Under the pieces are notes generated by a model, which was not told where the DNA came from, did not search any database, and was given only the letters and a program-made list of their open reading frames with translations. Below are positions 1-10,411 of a stretch of DNA of 64,000 nt, in pieces. The DNA comes from Temnothorax longispinosus (Eukaryota > Arthropoda > Insecta > Hymenoptera > Formicidae). Location: contig NC_092369.1 in assembly GCF_030848805.1 (NCBI RefSeq), positions 5,346,661 through 5,410,660 on the forward strand, read 5' to 3'. The first letter of the stretch is position 1, and each line of letters begins with the position of its first letter. The position numbers and the translations under genes were made by a program.

Positions 1-178
1 TATATATATGTGTGTGTATATATATAAAATACTTGTTATTAATTGTGCCATTGATTGTGTGATCATTAATTTTAAAATGCTTTTGATACTTTTGTATATT
101 TATATGCGTGTAAATGTGCTTGTGTTAAACTTTCTTTAATCAATAACTCAAATTTTTAATTGTTTTAATGTCTTCCAG
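1..178. other. AT-rich flank, probable intron
   Basis: AT-rich DNA beginning with a (TA/TG)n run. It ends in a pyrimidine-rich stretch and a CAG acceptor just before position 179. I see no coding potential. It is read as the intron upstream of the first OB-fold exon. Confidence 0.4.
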
Positions 179-376
179 TATTAAAGGAATTTCTAAAAAG
201 TAATTTTGGCGCGGTGTATAATAATAAACTTAATAAAAAAATTGGTTGTGGAGCTATCACAGATGGAAATTATAAAATTGAAATACACATTTTAAATTTT
301 GATTTAGACAAATATTTACAAAAAAAATTTAAAAGAGGAGATAAAATAAAAATTGTTGGAAATGTACAAAATACAG
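179..376 (+). CDS. Exon A of an unrecognised OB-fold-like protein gene
   Basis: This is an internal exon with a CAG acceptor at 176-178 and a GTATTA donor at 377. It is 198 bases long, opening with 2 bases of a split codon and closing with 1. The open frame is rich in Lys, Asn and Ile. It contains ITDGNYKIEIHIL followed by GDKIKIVGNV, the strand-turn-strand pattern of an OB fold: a 'TDG' turn, then G-[DQ]-K-[IV] before a Gly. The exon's last base joins in phase to exon B, which supplies a further beta strand (YLIVTCIEDI). If splicing failed, the frame would run only a few codons to a TAA. OB folds mainly bind single-stranded DNA, RNA or protein partners, but I do not recognise the family, so no function is assigned. 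The third codon positions are A/T-rich, unlike the conserved genes further right. A Helitron-borne RPA-like exon is an alternative, because a Helitron helicase lies nearby. Confidence 0.5.
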
Positions 377-496
377 GTATTATTATTGTATAATAAGTCT
401 GATTATCAGATTGTCTGATAAACAACTTATTAACTACTAAAATGATTGAAAAAGGTAGAAAACTCTTTTATTCAATCTAAGACTATTTATGTCGCT
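377..496. other. Left part of intron A-B
   Basis: Intron sequence between the exon A donor and the start of the foldback element. No gene or motif is seen. Confidence 0.4.
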
Positions 497-755
497 GAAG
501 CTAGCAGCGGGAGCTAGCAGCGGAAGTCTCGCGGCCAGGGCCGAATATCATGTGGGTTCCTCAGGGGTCCGAACGTATCGTAGGTTAATATTATCGGCCG
601 CTGGGCTTTTCTTAGATATTATTAATTAATGAAGATTAAATACATCTATATAAAATATATTTGACATTATTCAAACTGTTTTTTCATCGGTTTGATATAT
701 CAAAAACATTGTTTTAATTGTTATAGATTATTCGATAAATAATTGTAGAACATAG
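497..755 (+). repeat. Left terminal inverted repeat (unique part)
   Basis: Pairs with 4749-5006. It opens with two direct copies of an 11-12-bp motif (gctagcagcgg), then a CpG-rich block, then an AT-rich block that runs into the repeat array. Confidence 0.8.
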
Positions 756-3120
756 CAAAGAACGATTCTCTCCAAATTTTTAGAGGATCACGTCCTTGTG
801 ATAACAAAACATTCAGCAAGTATTTGCGACAATCCGCGGTTCCCCTTAATTGTTATTAATTTTTTATTAATAATTTATTCAGCGGCGACCGATCGCAAAG
901 AACGATTCTCTCCAAATTTTTAGGGGATCACGTTCTTGTGACAACAAAATGATTCAGCAAGTATTTGGGACAATCCGCGGTTTTATATTAATTGTTATTA
1001 ATTTTTTATTAATAATTTATTCAGCAGCGACCGATCGCAAAGAACGATTCTCTCCAAATTTTGAGAGGATCACGTTCTTGTGGCAACAAAACGATTCAAC
1101 AAGTATTTGAAACAATCCGCGGTTTTATATTAATTGTTATTAATTTTTTATTGATAATTTATTCTCTGGCGGTCGATAGCAAAGAACGATTCTCTCCAAA
1201 ATTTTAGGGGATCACGTTTTTGTAACAACAAAACAATTCAGCAAGTATTTGCGACAATCCGCGGTTCCCCTTAATTGTTATTAATTTTTTATTAATAATT
1301 TATTCAGCAGCGACCGATCGCAAAGAACGATTCTCTCCAAATTTTGAGGGGATCACGTTCTTGTGACAACAAAACGATTCAGCAAGTATTTGCGACAATC
1401 CGCGGTTTCCCTTAATTGTTATTAATTTTTTATTAATAATTTATTCAGCAGCGACCGATCGCAAAGAACGATTCTCTCCAAATTTTGAGAGGATCACGTT
1501 CTTGTGGCAACAAAACGATTCAACAAGTATTTGGAACAATCCGCGGTTTTATATTAATTGTTATTAATTTTTTATTGATAATTTATTCTCTGGCGGTCGA
1601 TAGCAAAGAACGATTCTCTTCAAAATTTTAGGGGATCACGTTTTTGTGACAACAAAACAATTCAGCAAGTATTTGCGACAATCCGCGGTTCCCCTTAATT
1701 GTTATTAATTTTTTATTAATAATTTATTCAGCGGCGACCGATCGCAAAGAACGATTCTCTCCAAATTTTTAGGGGATCACGTTCTTGTGACAACAAAACA
1801 ATTCAGCAAGTATTTGCGACAATCCGCGGTTTCCCTTAATTGTTATTAATTTTTTATTAATAATTTATTCAGCAGCGACCGATCGCAAAGAACGATTCTC
1901 TCCAAATTTTGAAAGGATCACGTTCTTGTGGCAACAAAACGATTCAACAAGTATTTGGAACAATCCGCGGTTTTATATTAATTGTTATTAATTTTTTATT
2001 GATAATTTATTCTCTGGCGGTCGATAGCAAAGAACGATTCTCTTCAAAATTTTAGGGGATCACGTTTTTGTGACAAACAACAATTCAGCAAGTATTTGAC
2101 GACAATCCGCGGTCCCCTAATTCATTGTTATTATTTTTTTATTAATAATTATTCAGCAGCGACCGATCGCAAAGAACGATTCTCTCCAAATTTTGAGAGG
2201 ATCACGTTCTTGTGGCAACAAACGATTCAACAAGTATTTGAAACAATCCGCGGTTTTATATTAATTGTTATTAATTTTTTATTGATAATTTATTCTCTGG
2301 CGGTCGATAGCAAAGAACGATTCTCTTCAAATTTTAGGGGATCACGTTTTTGTGACAACCAAAACAATTCAGCAAGTATTTGCGACAATCCGCGGTTCCC
2401 CTTAATTGTTATTAATTTTTTATTAATATTTATTCAGCGGCGACCGATCGCAAAGAACGATTCTCTCCAAATTTTGAGGGGATCCCGTTCTTGTGACAAC
2501 AAAATGATTCAGCAAGTATTGGACAATCCGCGGTTTTATATTAATTGTTATTAATTTTTTATTGATAATTTATTCTCTGGCGGTCGATAGCAAAAAACGA
2601 TTCTCTCCAAAATTTTAGGGGATCACGTTTTTGTGACAACAAAACGATTCAACAAGTATTTGCGACAATCCGCGGTTCCCCTTAATGTTATTAATTTTTA
2701 TTAATAATTTATTCAGCGGCGACCGATCGCAAAGAACGATTCTCTCCAAATTTTTTAGGGGATCACGTTCTTGTGACAACAAAATGATTCAGCAAGTATT
2801 TGGGACAATCCGCGGTTTATATTAATTGTTATTAATTTTTTATTGATAATTTATTCTCTGGCGGTCGATAGCAAAGAACGATTCTCTCCCAAAATTTTAG
2901 GGGATCACGTTTTTGTGACAACAAACGATTCAGCAAGTATTTGCGACAATCCGCGGTTTTCTTGAATTGTTATAATTTTTATTGATAATTTATTCAGCGG
3001 CGACCGATCGCAAAGAACGATTCTCTCCAAATTTAGGCGATCACGTTCTTTGTGACCAAACAACTGATTCGAAGTATTTGGGACAATCCGCGGTTCCCTT
3101 AAATTGTAAATTAATTTTTT
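756..3120 (+). repeat. Tandem array of ~141-bp units, left arm
   Basis: About 16-17 copies. Each carries a conserved caaagaacgattctctcc core, a ggggatcacgttcttgtg segment and a gacaatccgcggtt segment. Copy starts fall near 756, 896, 1038, 1180, 1321 and onward at 140-142-bp steps. Two unit types alternate: type A ends gcgaccgatcg and type B ends ggcggtcgatag. From the outside inward the order is AAB, AAB, AAB, then AB, AB, AB, A. Point differences and small indels increase toward the centre. Confidence 0.85.
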
Positions 3121-3249
3121 ATTAACAATTTATATCTCTAGTGGTCGTTTTCGATTTTTGTATTACAAAACTAATTCCCTAAAAATTGGAAAGAATGCGT
3201 TTTGCTGTCGACGCTAATTAATAAATTGTAATAAAAATTAATAAAAATT

Positions 3250-4748
3250 AAGGGAACGACTGCGGATTGTCGCAAAGACGTGCTGAATCCGCTTTGTTGT
3301 CACAAAGACGTGATCTCCTAAATTTTGGAGAGAATCGTTCTTTGCTATCGACCGTCAGAGATAAATTATCAATAAAAATTAATAACAATTAATATAAAAC
3401 CGCGGATTGTTCCAAATACTTGTTGAATCGTTTTGTTGCCACAAGAACGTGATCCCCTCAAAATTTGGAGAGAATCGTTCTTTGCGATCGGTCGCCGCTG
3501 AATAATTATTAATAAAAATTAATAACATTAAGGAAACCGCGGATGTCGCAAATATTTCTGAATCGTTTTGTTGTGTCACAAGAACGTGATCCCCTAAAAT
3601 TTGGAGAGAATCGTTCTTTGCTATCGACCGCCAGAAATAAATTATCAATAAAAAATTAATAACAATTAATATAAACCGCGGATTGTCCCAATACTTGCTG
3701 AATCGTTTTGTTGTCACAAGAACGTGTTCCCCTAAAAATTTGGAAAGAAATCGTTCCTTTGCGATCGGTCGCTGCTGAATAAATTATTAATAAAAAATTA
3801 ATAACAATTAAGGGAAACCGCGGATTGTCGCAAATACTTGCTGAATCGTTTTGTTGTTACAAGAACGTGATCCCCTAAAATTTGGAGAGAATCGTTCTTG
3901 CTATCGACCGCCAAAAAATAATTATCAATAAAAAAATTAATAACAATTAATATAAAACCGCGGATTGTCCCAAATACTTGCTGAATCATTTTGTTGTCAC
4001 AAGAACGTGATCCCCTAAAAATTTGGAGAGAATCGTTCTTTGCGATCGGTCGCCGCTGAATAAATTATTAATAAAAAATTAATAACAATTAAGGGGAACC
4101 GCGGATTGTCGCAAATACTTGCTGAATCGTTCTTTTGTCACAAGAACGTGATTCCCCTCAAAAATTTGGAGAGAATCGGTCTTTTTGCGATCGGTCGCTG
4201 CTGAATAAATTATTAATAAAAAATTATAACAATTAAGGGAACCGCGGATTGTCGCAAATAATTGTTGAATCGTTTTGTTTTCACAAGACCGTGATCCCCT
4301 AAAATTTGGAGAGAATCGTTCTTTGCGATCGGTCCGCTGCTGAATAAATTATTAATAAAAAATTAATAACAATTAGGGAAACCGCGGATTGTCGCAAATA
4401 CTTGTTGAATCGTTTTGTTGCCACAAGAACGTTGATCCCCTAAAATTTTGGAGAGAATCGTTCTTTGCTATCGACCGCAAGAGAATAAATTATCAATAAA
4501 AATTAATAACATTAATTAAAACTGCGGATTGTCCCAAATACTTGCTGGAATCATTTTGTTGTCACAAGAACGTGATCCCCTAAAAATTTGGAGAGAATCG
4601 TTCTTTGCGATCGGTCGCCGCTGAATAAATTATTAATAAAAAATTAATAACAATTAAGGGGAACCGCGGATTGTCGCAAATACTTGCTGAATGTTTTGTT
4701 ATCACAAGGACGTGATCCTCTAAAAATTTGGAGAGAATCGTTCTTTGC
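3250..4748 (-). repeat. Tandem array of ~141-bp units, right arm (inverted)
   Basis: About 11 copies of the same unit in the opposite orientation. Types A and B are recognisable at about 3345 (B), 3484 (A), 3623 (B), 3761 (A), 3900 (B), 4041, 4186 and 4325 (A), 4468 (B) and 4607 (A). The right array is about 0.8 kb shorter than the left, so the arms have changed copy number independently. The units are not CRISPR-like because there are no unique spacers. Confidence 0.85.
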
Positions 4749-5006
4749 TATGTTCTACAATTATTTATCGAATAATCTATAACAATTAAAACATGTTTTT
4801 ATATCAAACCGATGAAAAAACAGTTTGAATAATGTCAAAAATATTTATATATAGATGTATTTAATCTTCATTAATTAATAATATCTAAGAAAAGCCCAGC
4901 GGCCGATAATAATTAACCTACGATACGTTCGGACCCCCTGAGGAACCCACATGATATTCGGCCCTGGCCGCGAGACGTTCCGCTGCTAGCTCCCGCTGCT
5001 AGCTTC
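4749..5006 (-). repeat. Right terminal inverted repeat (unique part)
   Basis: Inverted copy of 497-755, with a few substitutions and short indels between the two ends. Confidence 0.8.
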
Positions 5007-5262
5007 CCATGCTTTTACACATCGCAAATGATAACGGGCCGATTTCATTCGGGTCACTAAAATACGTAGCCTGACTGAAGCCGGTCCGGGTCGTCTATCA
5101 ACTGTTTACAGCAGGCGGGCTAAATAATTTAGGTCGAATTTGAGGTACAGGCCGCGGCCTAATTTCAGGGTGTAAACGTAGCCATTGCTACATTTATTAT
5201 CGGACATCTTATGTTTGTCTTTAAGTCTTTTTTAAGTATTATTATTATTTTAATTTTTACAG
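5007..5262. other. Right part of intron A-B
   Basis: A CpG-containing patch (5007-5190), then AT-rich sequence with a pyrimidine-rich acceptor (tttttacag) ending at 5262. No gene is seen. Confidence 0.4.
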
Positions 5263-5396
5263 CTGATCCTCCATATTTAATAGTAACATGTATTGAGGAT
5301 ATTAAAAAATTGGAAGGACGTATGTCTTTAGGACAATTGGTAAAGGGGATACAAACCCCTAAGAAAAGAAAATTGGATGATAATTTATTACAGCAG
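5263..5396 (+). CDS. Exon B of the OB-fold-like protein gene
   Basis: 134-base exon between a strong acceptor (tttttacag, ending at 5262) and a GTATAA donor at 5397. It opens with 2 bases that complete the codon left by exon A and closes in phase 0. It encodes 44 whole codons. First comes YLIVTCIEDIKKLEG, which can be the last beta strand and helix of the OB fold begun in exon A. Then come SLGQLVKGI and a basic PKKRK stretch that resembles a nuclear localisation signal, and a Gln-Gln end. The phase match with exon A across a 4.9-kb transposon-filled intron is the main support. No family is recognised. Confidence 0.5.
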
Positions 5397-5731
5397 GTAT
5401 AATTCTAAAAAATATTAAGGTTTCTGTCTACTGGCTACTTCTATTCTTGTTTGATTTGATGATATCAGAAGTGTGAAATCGTATGCCAAAAATTTTTACA
5501 GTATACGTTGAAATAAAGATCCATAAAACATAATTGTAATTGATTTAGTACATTTGTAATAAGTTAATAGATTAAATATAATTTATAAGTTTGTACATTT
5601 CTTATTTCTTCTTGAAGGAGCCTATGTTTAAACACATAACACACACATACTATTTTAATTAAAGATTTTTAAAAATGTTTTTAAAATTATTATAAATTTG
5701 GTATCTTTTTATCTTTAAAAAAAATATATAG

Positions 5732-5773
<42 letters not shown>

Positions 5774-5998
5774 TTACTACTTATTTATAGCATTATATTA
5801 TTTTATTATATTCTACAAAAAAATACTTTCCAATCTAAAAATTTTTGTTTTTTAAATATTTTTATTTATTTATACATATATATATATATATGTGTATATA
5901 TGTATACATTTCCTTATGTGTGTGAAATATAATTAATATTCAATTTTTTATAAAACTAAGTCTTAAATCTTAATTTATCTTAATAATCTATGTAAGAT
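5397..5998. other. AT-rich intron stretch
   Basis: Intron sequence after exon B with a (TA)n microsatellite. No gene is seen. Confidence 0.4.
5732..5770. repeat. (TA)n microsatellite
   Basis: About 19 uninterrupted TA units. Confidence 0.9.
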
Positions 5999-6862
5999 AT
6001 GTATTGTTTAGTTTTATTTTTTATTTTTATTGTTTATTTTTGCCATATTTTTTGTACATATGAAACTGAATTTGCAAAATTTTTATTGGATATGGGAGAT
6101 GGCATATTAAATGATGCTAACGATAATATACAACTTCCAGATTATTGTATTGCACCCATTAATGCTGATATTGTAGAAGATATATATGGTGATCTAATAC
6201 GAAATAAAGAATTTAATAATATGGCTAAGTGTGCGATACTTTCTGCAAGAAATGCTGATGTAGATGAAATTAATAAACGAGTTGTCGAATTATTAGATAT
6301 ATCTGAAGAACGAATTTATACAAGTACAGATAGTACTGAAAATTGCGATGATAACGGTGACATTGGTGACGTTTTATTGCCAGAATATTTAAATACTTTG
6401 TCTCCGTCAACTCTTCCTCCTTACGAATTGCGTTTAAAACCGAATTGTGTCATTATGTTGATTAGAAATCTTAGTATTAATGAAGGTCTTTGCAACGGCA
6501 CTAGATTAATGATTATAGAACTTGCGGATCATTTATTAAAATGCGAAATTTTAACAGGTGATAAAGTAGGAGATATCGTTTTCCTAAATCGTATTACTTT
6601 GTATTGCGAAAATGTATATCCTTTCACTTTTAAAAGAAGACAATTTTCGATAAAATTAGCTTTTGCTATGACGATTAACAAGTCACAGGGTCAGACATTT
6701 GACAGAGTAGGAATAGATCTTCGCAAAGATGTTTTTAATCATGGGCAACTTTATGTTGCCCTTTCACGAGTTAGATCTTGGGAAGCATTAAAAATTTATC
6801 TTGGCAGTCAGCGGAATAATGAACAAGTTAAAAACTATGTATATAAAGAAATATATGTATGA
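5999..6862 (+). CDS. Helitron-type PIF1-like helicase, C-terminal fragment
   Basis: The 287-codon frame encodes the C-terminal part of the PIF1-family DNA helicase carried by Helitron transposons, which unwinds DNA during rolling-circle transposition. Similarity starts at about residue 20 (ETEFAKFLLDMGDG), follows the family through LPEYLNTLSPSTLPPYEL and LKPNCVIMLIRN, and includes AFAMTINKSQGQTFD (about residues 221-235) and YVALSRVRSW (252-261). These last two correspond to the late superfamily 1 helicase motifs, the second bearing the conserved arginine. The Walker A and B motifs and the whole HUH Rep nuclease domain are missing. The first ~19 residues are hydrophobic and unlike the family, so they are probably not native. 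This is a 5'-truncated remnant, though the remaining frame is intact, which suggests a fairly recent insertion. It sits in the intron between exons B and C. Confidence 0.85.
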   Translation: MYCLVLFFIFIVYFCHIFCTYETEFAKFLLDMGDGILNDANDNIQLPDYCIAPINADIVEDIYGDLIRNKEFNNMAKCAILSARNADVDEINKRVVELLDISEERIYTSTDSTENCDDNGDIGDVLLPEYLNTLSPSTLPPYELRLKPNCVIMLIRNLSINEGLCNGTRLMIIELADHLLKCEILTGDKVGDIVFLNRITLYCENVYPFTFKRRQFSIKLAFAMTINKSQGQTFDRVGIDLRKDVFNHGQLYVALSRVRSWEALKIYLGSQRNNEQVKNYVYKEIYV

Positions 6863-6984
6863 TTTCTCTTTCTTTCAATTTTAATATGAGGATAGTTTTT
6901 TGACATATATAATTATTTAGGATGTGTGCGTATATTATTAAAAATGTACAGTGTTAAACAATAAATGGTGCTTGATATATATTG

Positions 6985-7018
<34 letters not shown>

Positions 7019-7605
7019 TTATTATTATATACAGGGTGTATCATTTTAAGTGATTCAGCTGAATATCTCTTAAAGTAAAAGAGATTGGAAAAAATGTTCC
7101 AGACCAAAGTTGTATGGTTTCAAGGGGTACATAAGATGGTGTCATTAGTTTTACCTTAAATAGTTGCTTGAAGGTCACGTAAAGGTCACCTTTAATTTTT
7201 TAAATAGAACCACATACTTTTTATTACATATGACAATAGGTCGACCTTTAATACATCCTCTTGAAATAGATGCTTCTCCACAATCGGATGTATAGTAAGC
7301 CCAGAGGTGAGAACATGTTTTAAATAATGTATAATAATAGGAAAAAGATTAATGCAATACTAAAATACTTTTCATATGCACGTAATATTCACATTATTTC
7401 ATCAATACGTTTCTATACTTTTTTGTATGCTTTACAACTTAAGATTAATAGCTCTTTATTTACGTGTTATTAAAACTTATTGATAGCAGATTATGTATTA
7501 ATTAAAAATATATATAGATATATGTATATAAAATTTTTTTAATGCATTTTTAATCATTGAAATGCTAAATCATTCAAGTGCTAAATGACATTTATACTAA
7601 ATTAG
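6863..7605. other. Intron stretch after the helicase fragment
   Basis: AT-rich, with a TA/GTAT microsatellite at about 6985-7016 and a dispersed-repeat-like segment starting near 7033. I did not identify a Helitron 3' end (CTRR after a hairpin). Confidence 0.35.
7033..7260. repeat. Candidate dispersed 'acagggtg' repeat
   Basis: Starts acagggtgtatcattttaag and carries aaagttgtatggtttcaagg near 7105-7125 and two closely spaced aaggtcac motifs near 7174-7190. As I recall, stretches of this pattern recur in many insect genomes as non-autonomous repeats. The boundaries are estimates and only one copy is visible here. Confidence 0.4.
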
Positions 7606-7677
7606 GATATCGCGATTGAATATATTGAAGAAACTGAATTGGGACGATCTAGGAGGTACAGTTCTTCTAGTGATCAG
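7606..7677 (+). CDS. Exon C of the OB-fold-like protein gene (candidate)
   Basis: 72 bases (24 codons) between a TTAG acceptor ending at 7605 and a CAG/GTAATA donor at 7678. Both ends are phase 0, matching the phase 0 end of exon B. It encodes an acidic stretch (IEYIEETEL) followed by an Arg/Ser-rich one (GRSRRYSSSSDQ), typical of a disordered linker. No next exon was found with certainty. Confidence 0.4.
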
Positions 7678-8785
7678 GTAATAAAGTAATAACATAAATT
7701 AACATATTCTTTAATTTGCTCTCGATCACTAAAATCATTTGGCAACTCACAAGATATAATTATGATGAAATATAAATAATTCTATCAAATGGGACAAATA
7801 TAAAGATCTTAAATATACGAAAATTTTATTTAAACTAATCTAAATAATCTAAAATTCTAAATCCGATCTAAATCCGATTGTGTTGTATATTATTATATAT
7901 ATTCAGAATAAATAAAAGATTAGTTTTTTTTTATCTATTAATATTTTATACCAATAATATGAGATGGAAACAAAACGGACGATTTCATGGGACTGGCGAT
8001 GGGTGCAGGAGCGAAAATACCTACGTGGGACATAATGGGACTGGCATCTCGGTAATTCAGCAGCACATTTACGTTTCGGGTACAATAGTTTATTTTCATT
8101 GTCCTCTTCAGCTCCAGTACATACAATACTCGATATATAATGATTCAATAATGTCATTAAATACGAAGTACGAAATCTATCTAAACGCTACGTTCTCTAT
8201 AGATCGGTACTTTGTCTCGTCTCTTTCATATAAATGAAAAAACGCTCGATACGTAATTATTGACACGTATTAATATATAGGTATAGGTAAGCGTCTTGTC
8301 TTTCACGTTATCATAACTGCAAAGCGTCGGAACCTACCCTTGCGAGATAACGTAGATATACCACGGTACATATTTTCATAAAAATTTCACCCTTGCTACG
8401 TGACCGCTTACATGTGTGCGTATCTCGGCTAAAGTCGTTTTTATGAAAGTTCGTAAAAACATCAAGCATCGATGGGAAGACCGTATTTCTTTCGAAAGGT
8501 TAACACATCTCGATATACGTTCGCGAGCAATACGATTATTTTGCCCTAAACGTGAGTTAGAGCCGTCGATTTTTTAATTAACCTAAGAGAAAAAAATTTC
8601 AAAAATAGCTCGACAAAACCAAAAATTTAATTGATCAATACGTAACATACGTGAATAAATAAAATTTTAAATAAATTAATAGTTTGTTAATACGTTAATT
8701 ACTGTCAATTTTTTTTGTTGATAGCCTAGACAAAATTGTTGTCCATTTTTGACAATAAAATACGATTCTGATTTTTTAACACGTA
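7678..8785. other. Accessory stretch, no certain gene
   Basis: Mostly AT-rich sequence. A short block at 7955-8051 is open in two plus frames and one minus frame and ends in a GTAATT donor-like site. See the findings. Confidence 0.3.
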
Positions 8786-9395
8786 GTCGAGTTGCCAGGT
8801 CGATTGAGCATTTTTTCGAGGTTTATGGCTTAAGTTAATGTTTTTTTTTAAGGTTTTTTGGGTCGTAGAACAAGAATCTGTAAATAGTTTTTTCGTAAGT
8901 CGATACAATAAAAAGTTATTAACAATTTATTTGTTTAAATTGCCTTAGCGATCAAACTATACGTCTTATAAAAAAATAAACTGGAGAAAATTTGTTTCTT
9001 TTTTCACGACGAACAAAATGGCGTTTGAATTTTTCCAAAATCTTGATTATTGACCACATGAGTTTTGCTCCTTTAATTTTAATTTAATTTATTTTTTTTT
9101 TGCATTTTTTTAAATTTTTTTATTTCCGTCAATAATCAAGATTTTGGAAAAATTCAAACGCCATTTTGTTCGTCGTAAAAAGAGGAACAAATTTTCTCCA
9201 GTTCATTTTTTTATAGGATGTACAGTTTGATCGTTAGGGCAATTTAAATAAATAAATTGTTAATAACTTTTTATTGCATCGACTTACGAAAAAACTATTT
9301 ACAGATTCTTGTTCTACGACCCAAAAAACATAAAAAAAAACATTAACTTAAGCCATGAACCTCGAAAAAATGCTCAATCGACCTGGCGACTCGAC
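8786..9395. mobile_element. Palindromic (hairpin-forming) element with ~268-bp arms
   Basis: The left arm 8786-9054 and right arm 9128-9395 are near-perfect inverted copies around a 73-bp AT-rich loop (9055-9127). The arms start at gtcgag and end at ctcgac. Blocks such as gtcgatacaataaaaagtta and its complement match base for base, with only scattered substitutions and a few indels. There is no coding capacity. This is probably a MITE or foldback-type insertion, or a palindrome made by inverted duplication. It shows no sequence relation to the larger foldback element. Confidence 0.8.
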
Positions 9396-10390
9396 GAAAT
9401 CGACGTCGCTTTACCCGCAAATGTATACTGCAACGGCTGTGCAAAGTAATGTTAACGTACTTTCCTTCAGATAAGATAAGCACAAACGATAGTAACACGT
9501 TTTTTTCAAAGAAAAAAAAAATCATATTAATCATTTGAAACAAAAGTAATATATATGATATCAAATATCTTCATTATATGTTTAAATAAATATTTTTCCT
9601 CAAAACGACGTATATTGAAAAAAAGATTCTTCCTGTTGTTAGACTTTTTTTTCGTCATTTCTTGTGTTCGTTATAGAGACTATTCCAGAACTATTGCACT
9701 GTTTTCTTAATGACGTAAACTTTGATAATTTAAAGTTATTCCTTTTTCAGCCGGATTTAAAAAGTCACATTTTATAAGTTTTTTCGCAACTCGTCTTAAG
9801 TCTCAGAAAAACTTGTATTAAGAAAAAATTGACTCTAAATTGATCACAGTTAAAATAAAAGGCGCGATAGTTTTGGGATATCCATATATGTTATATCTAG
9901 GGGCGCACGTGAGACGAGTATGCGCGTACGTATGCTATGAACAATCTTTTATCGTGAAGAAATCTAAAGCATCTAATTTCGAAAATTGAGGTAGTATCAT
10001 AGGGGAAAATGGATTTGGTGGGCTGTGTAGGCAATCCGAGACATTGATAATGGTAAATTTTTTAAGGATCAATCTCATTGTATATAAGAGGTATTAGCAA
10101 TGTGCCAAATTATCTGCGCAGCCAATCAGGCCCACTCTCCGCTATATTGGATTAGGGACAACATACACACATAAACTATTAAGAACTCTTTTTAACACCG
10201 CAATTCCCAACACACTCACGCAAAAATAATCGGACTTGACACCGTGGGGGGAGTTTCAGCACCTCTCATCTGAGATCTCGGTTGATCATAATAGATTTCG
10301 ATCGTGATTTTAAGCGTTTTTTTCGCGTTTAACGTGCTATACTATCATCATTAATAACGGTACTATGCGAGTGAACTTTACTAGCAAAGT

Positions 10391-10411
10391 TCTCTCTCTC
10401 TCTCTCTCTCT
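10391..10411. repeat. (CT)n microsatellite
   Basis: About 10 CT units. Confidence 0.85.

Larger units (their letters stand above)
497..5006. mobile_element. Foldback-type element with long composite inverted repeats
   Basis: The two ends are inverted copies of each other. The left begins gaagctagcagcgggagcta and the right ends with its reverse complement at 5006. About 259 bp of unique terminal sequence (497-755 and 4749-5006) matches with few differences. Inside each end is an array of ~141-bp repeats, and the arrays face each other across a short non-repetitive centre near 3130-3250. No transposase frame is present; the open frames inside are repeat translations. Long inverted repeats built from internal tandem repeats, with no gene, are the hallmark of Foldback (FB) elements, which are moved by enzymes supplied elsewhere. 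I could not see a clear target-site duplication. The element lies wholly inside the intron between exons A and B, which would be only about 375 bp without it. Confidence 0.75.

Noticed and set aside
2096..3989. Open frames of 63-152 codons with repeating RGFILIVINFLL-type segments
   Set aside because: They are translations of the 141-bp repeat units in the foldback arms and recur once per unit.
756..4748. Possible CRISPR array
   Set aside because: The whole ~141-bp period is repeated with no unique spacers, and the genome is eukaryotic.
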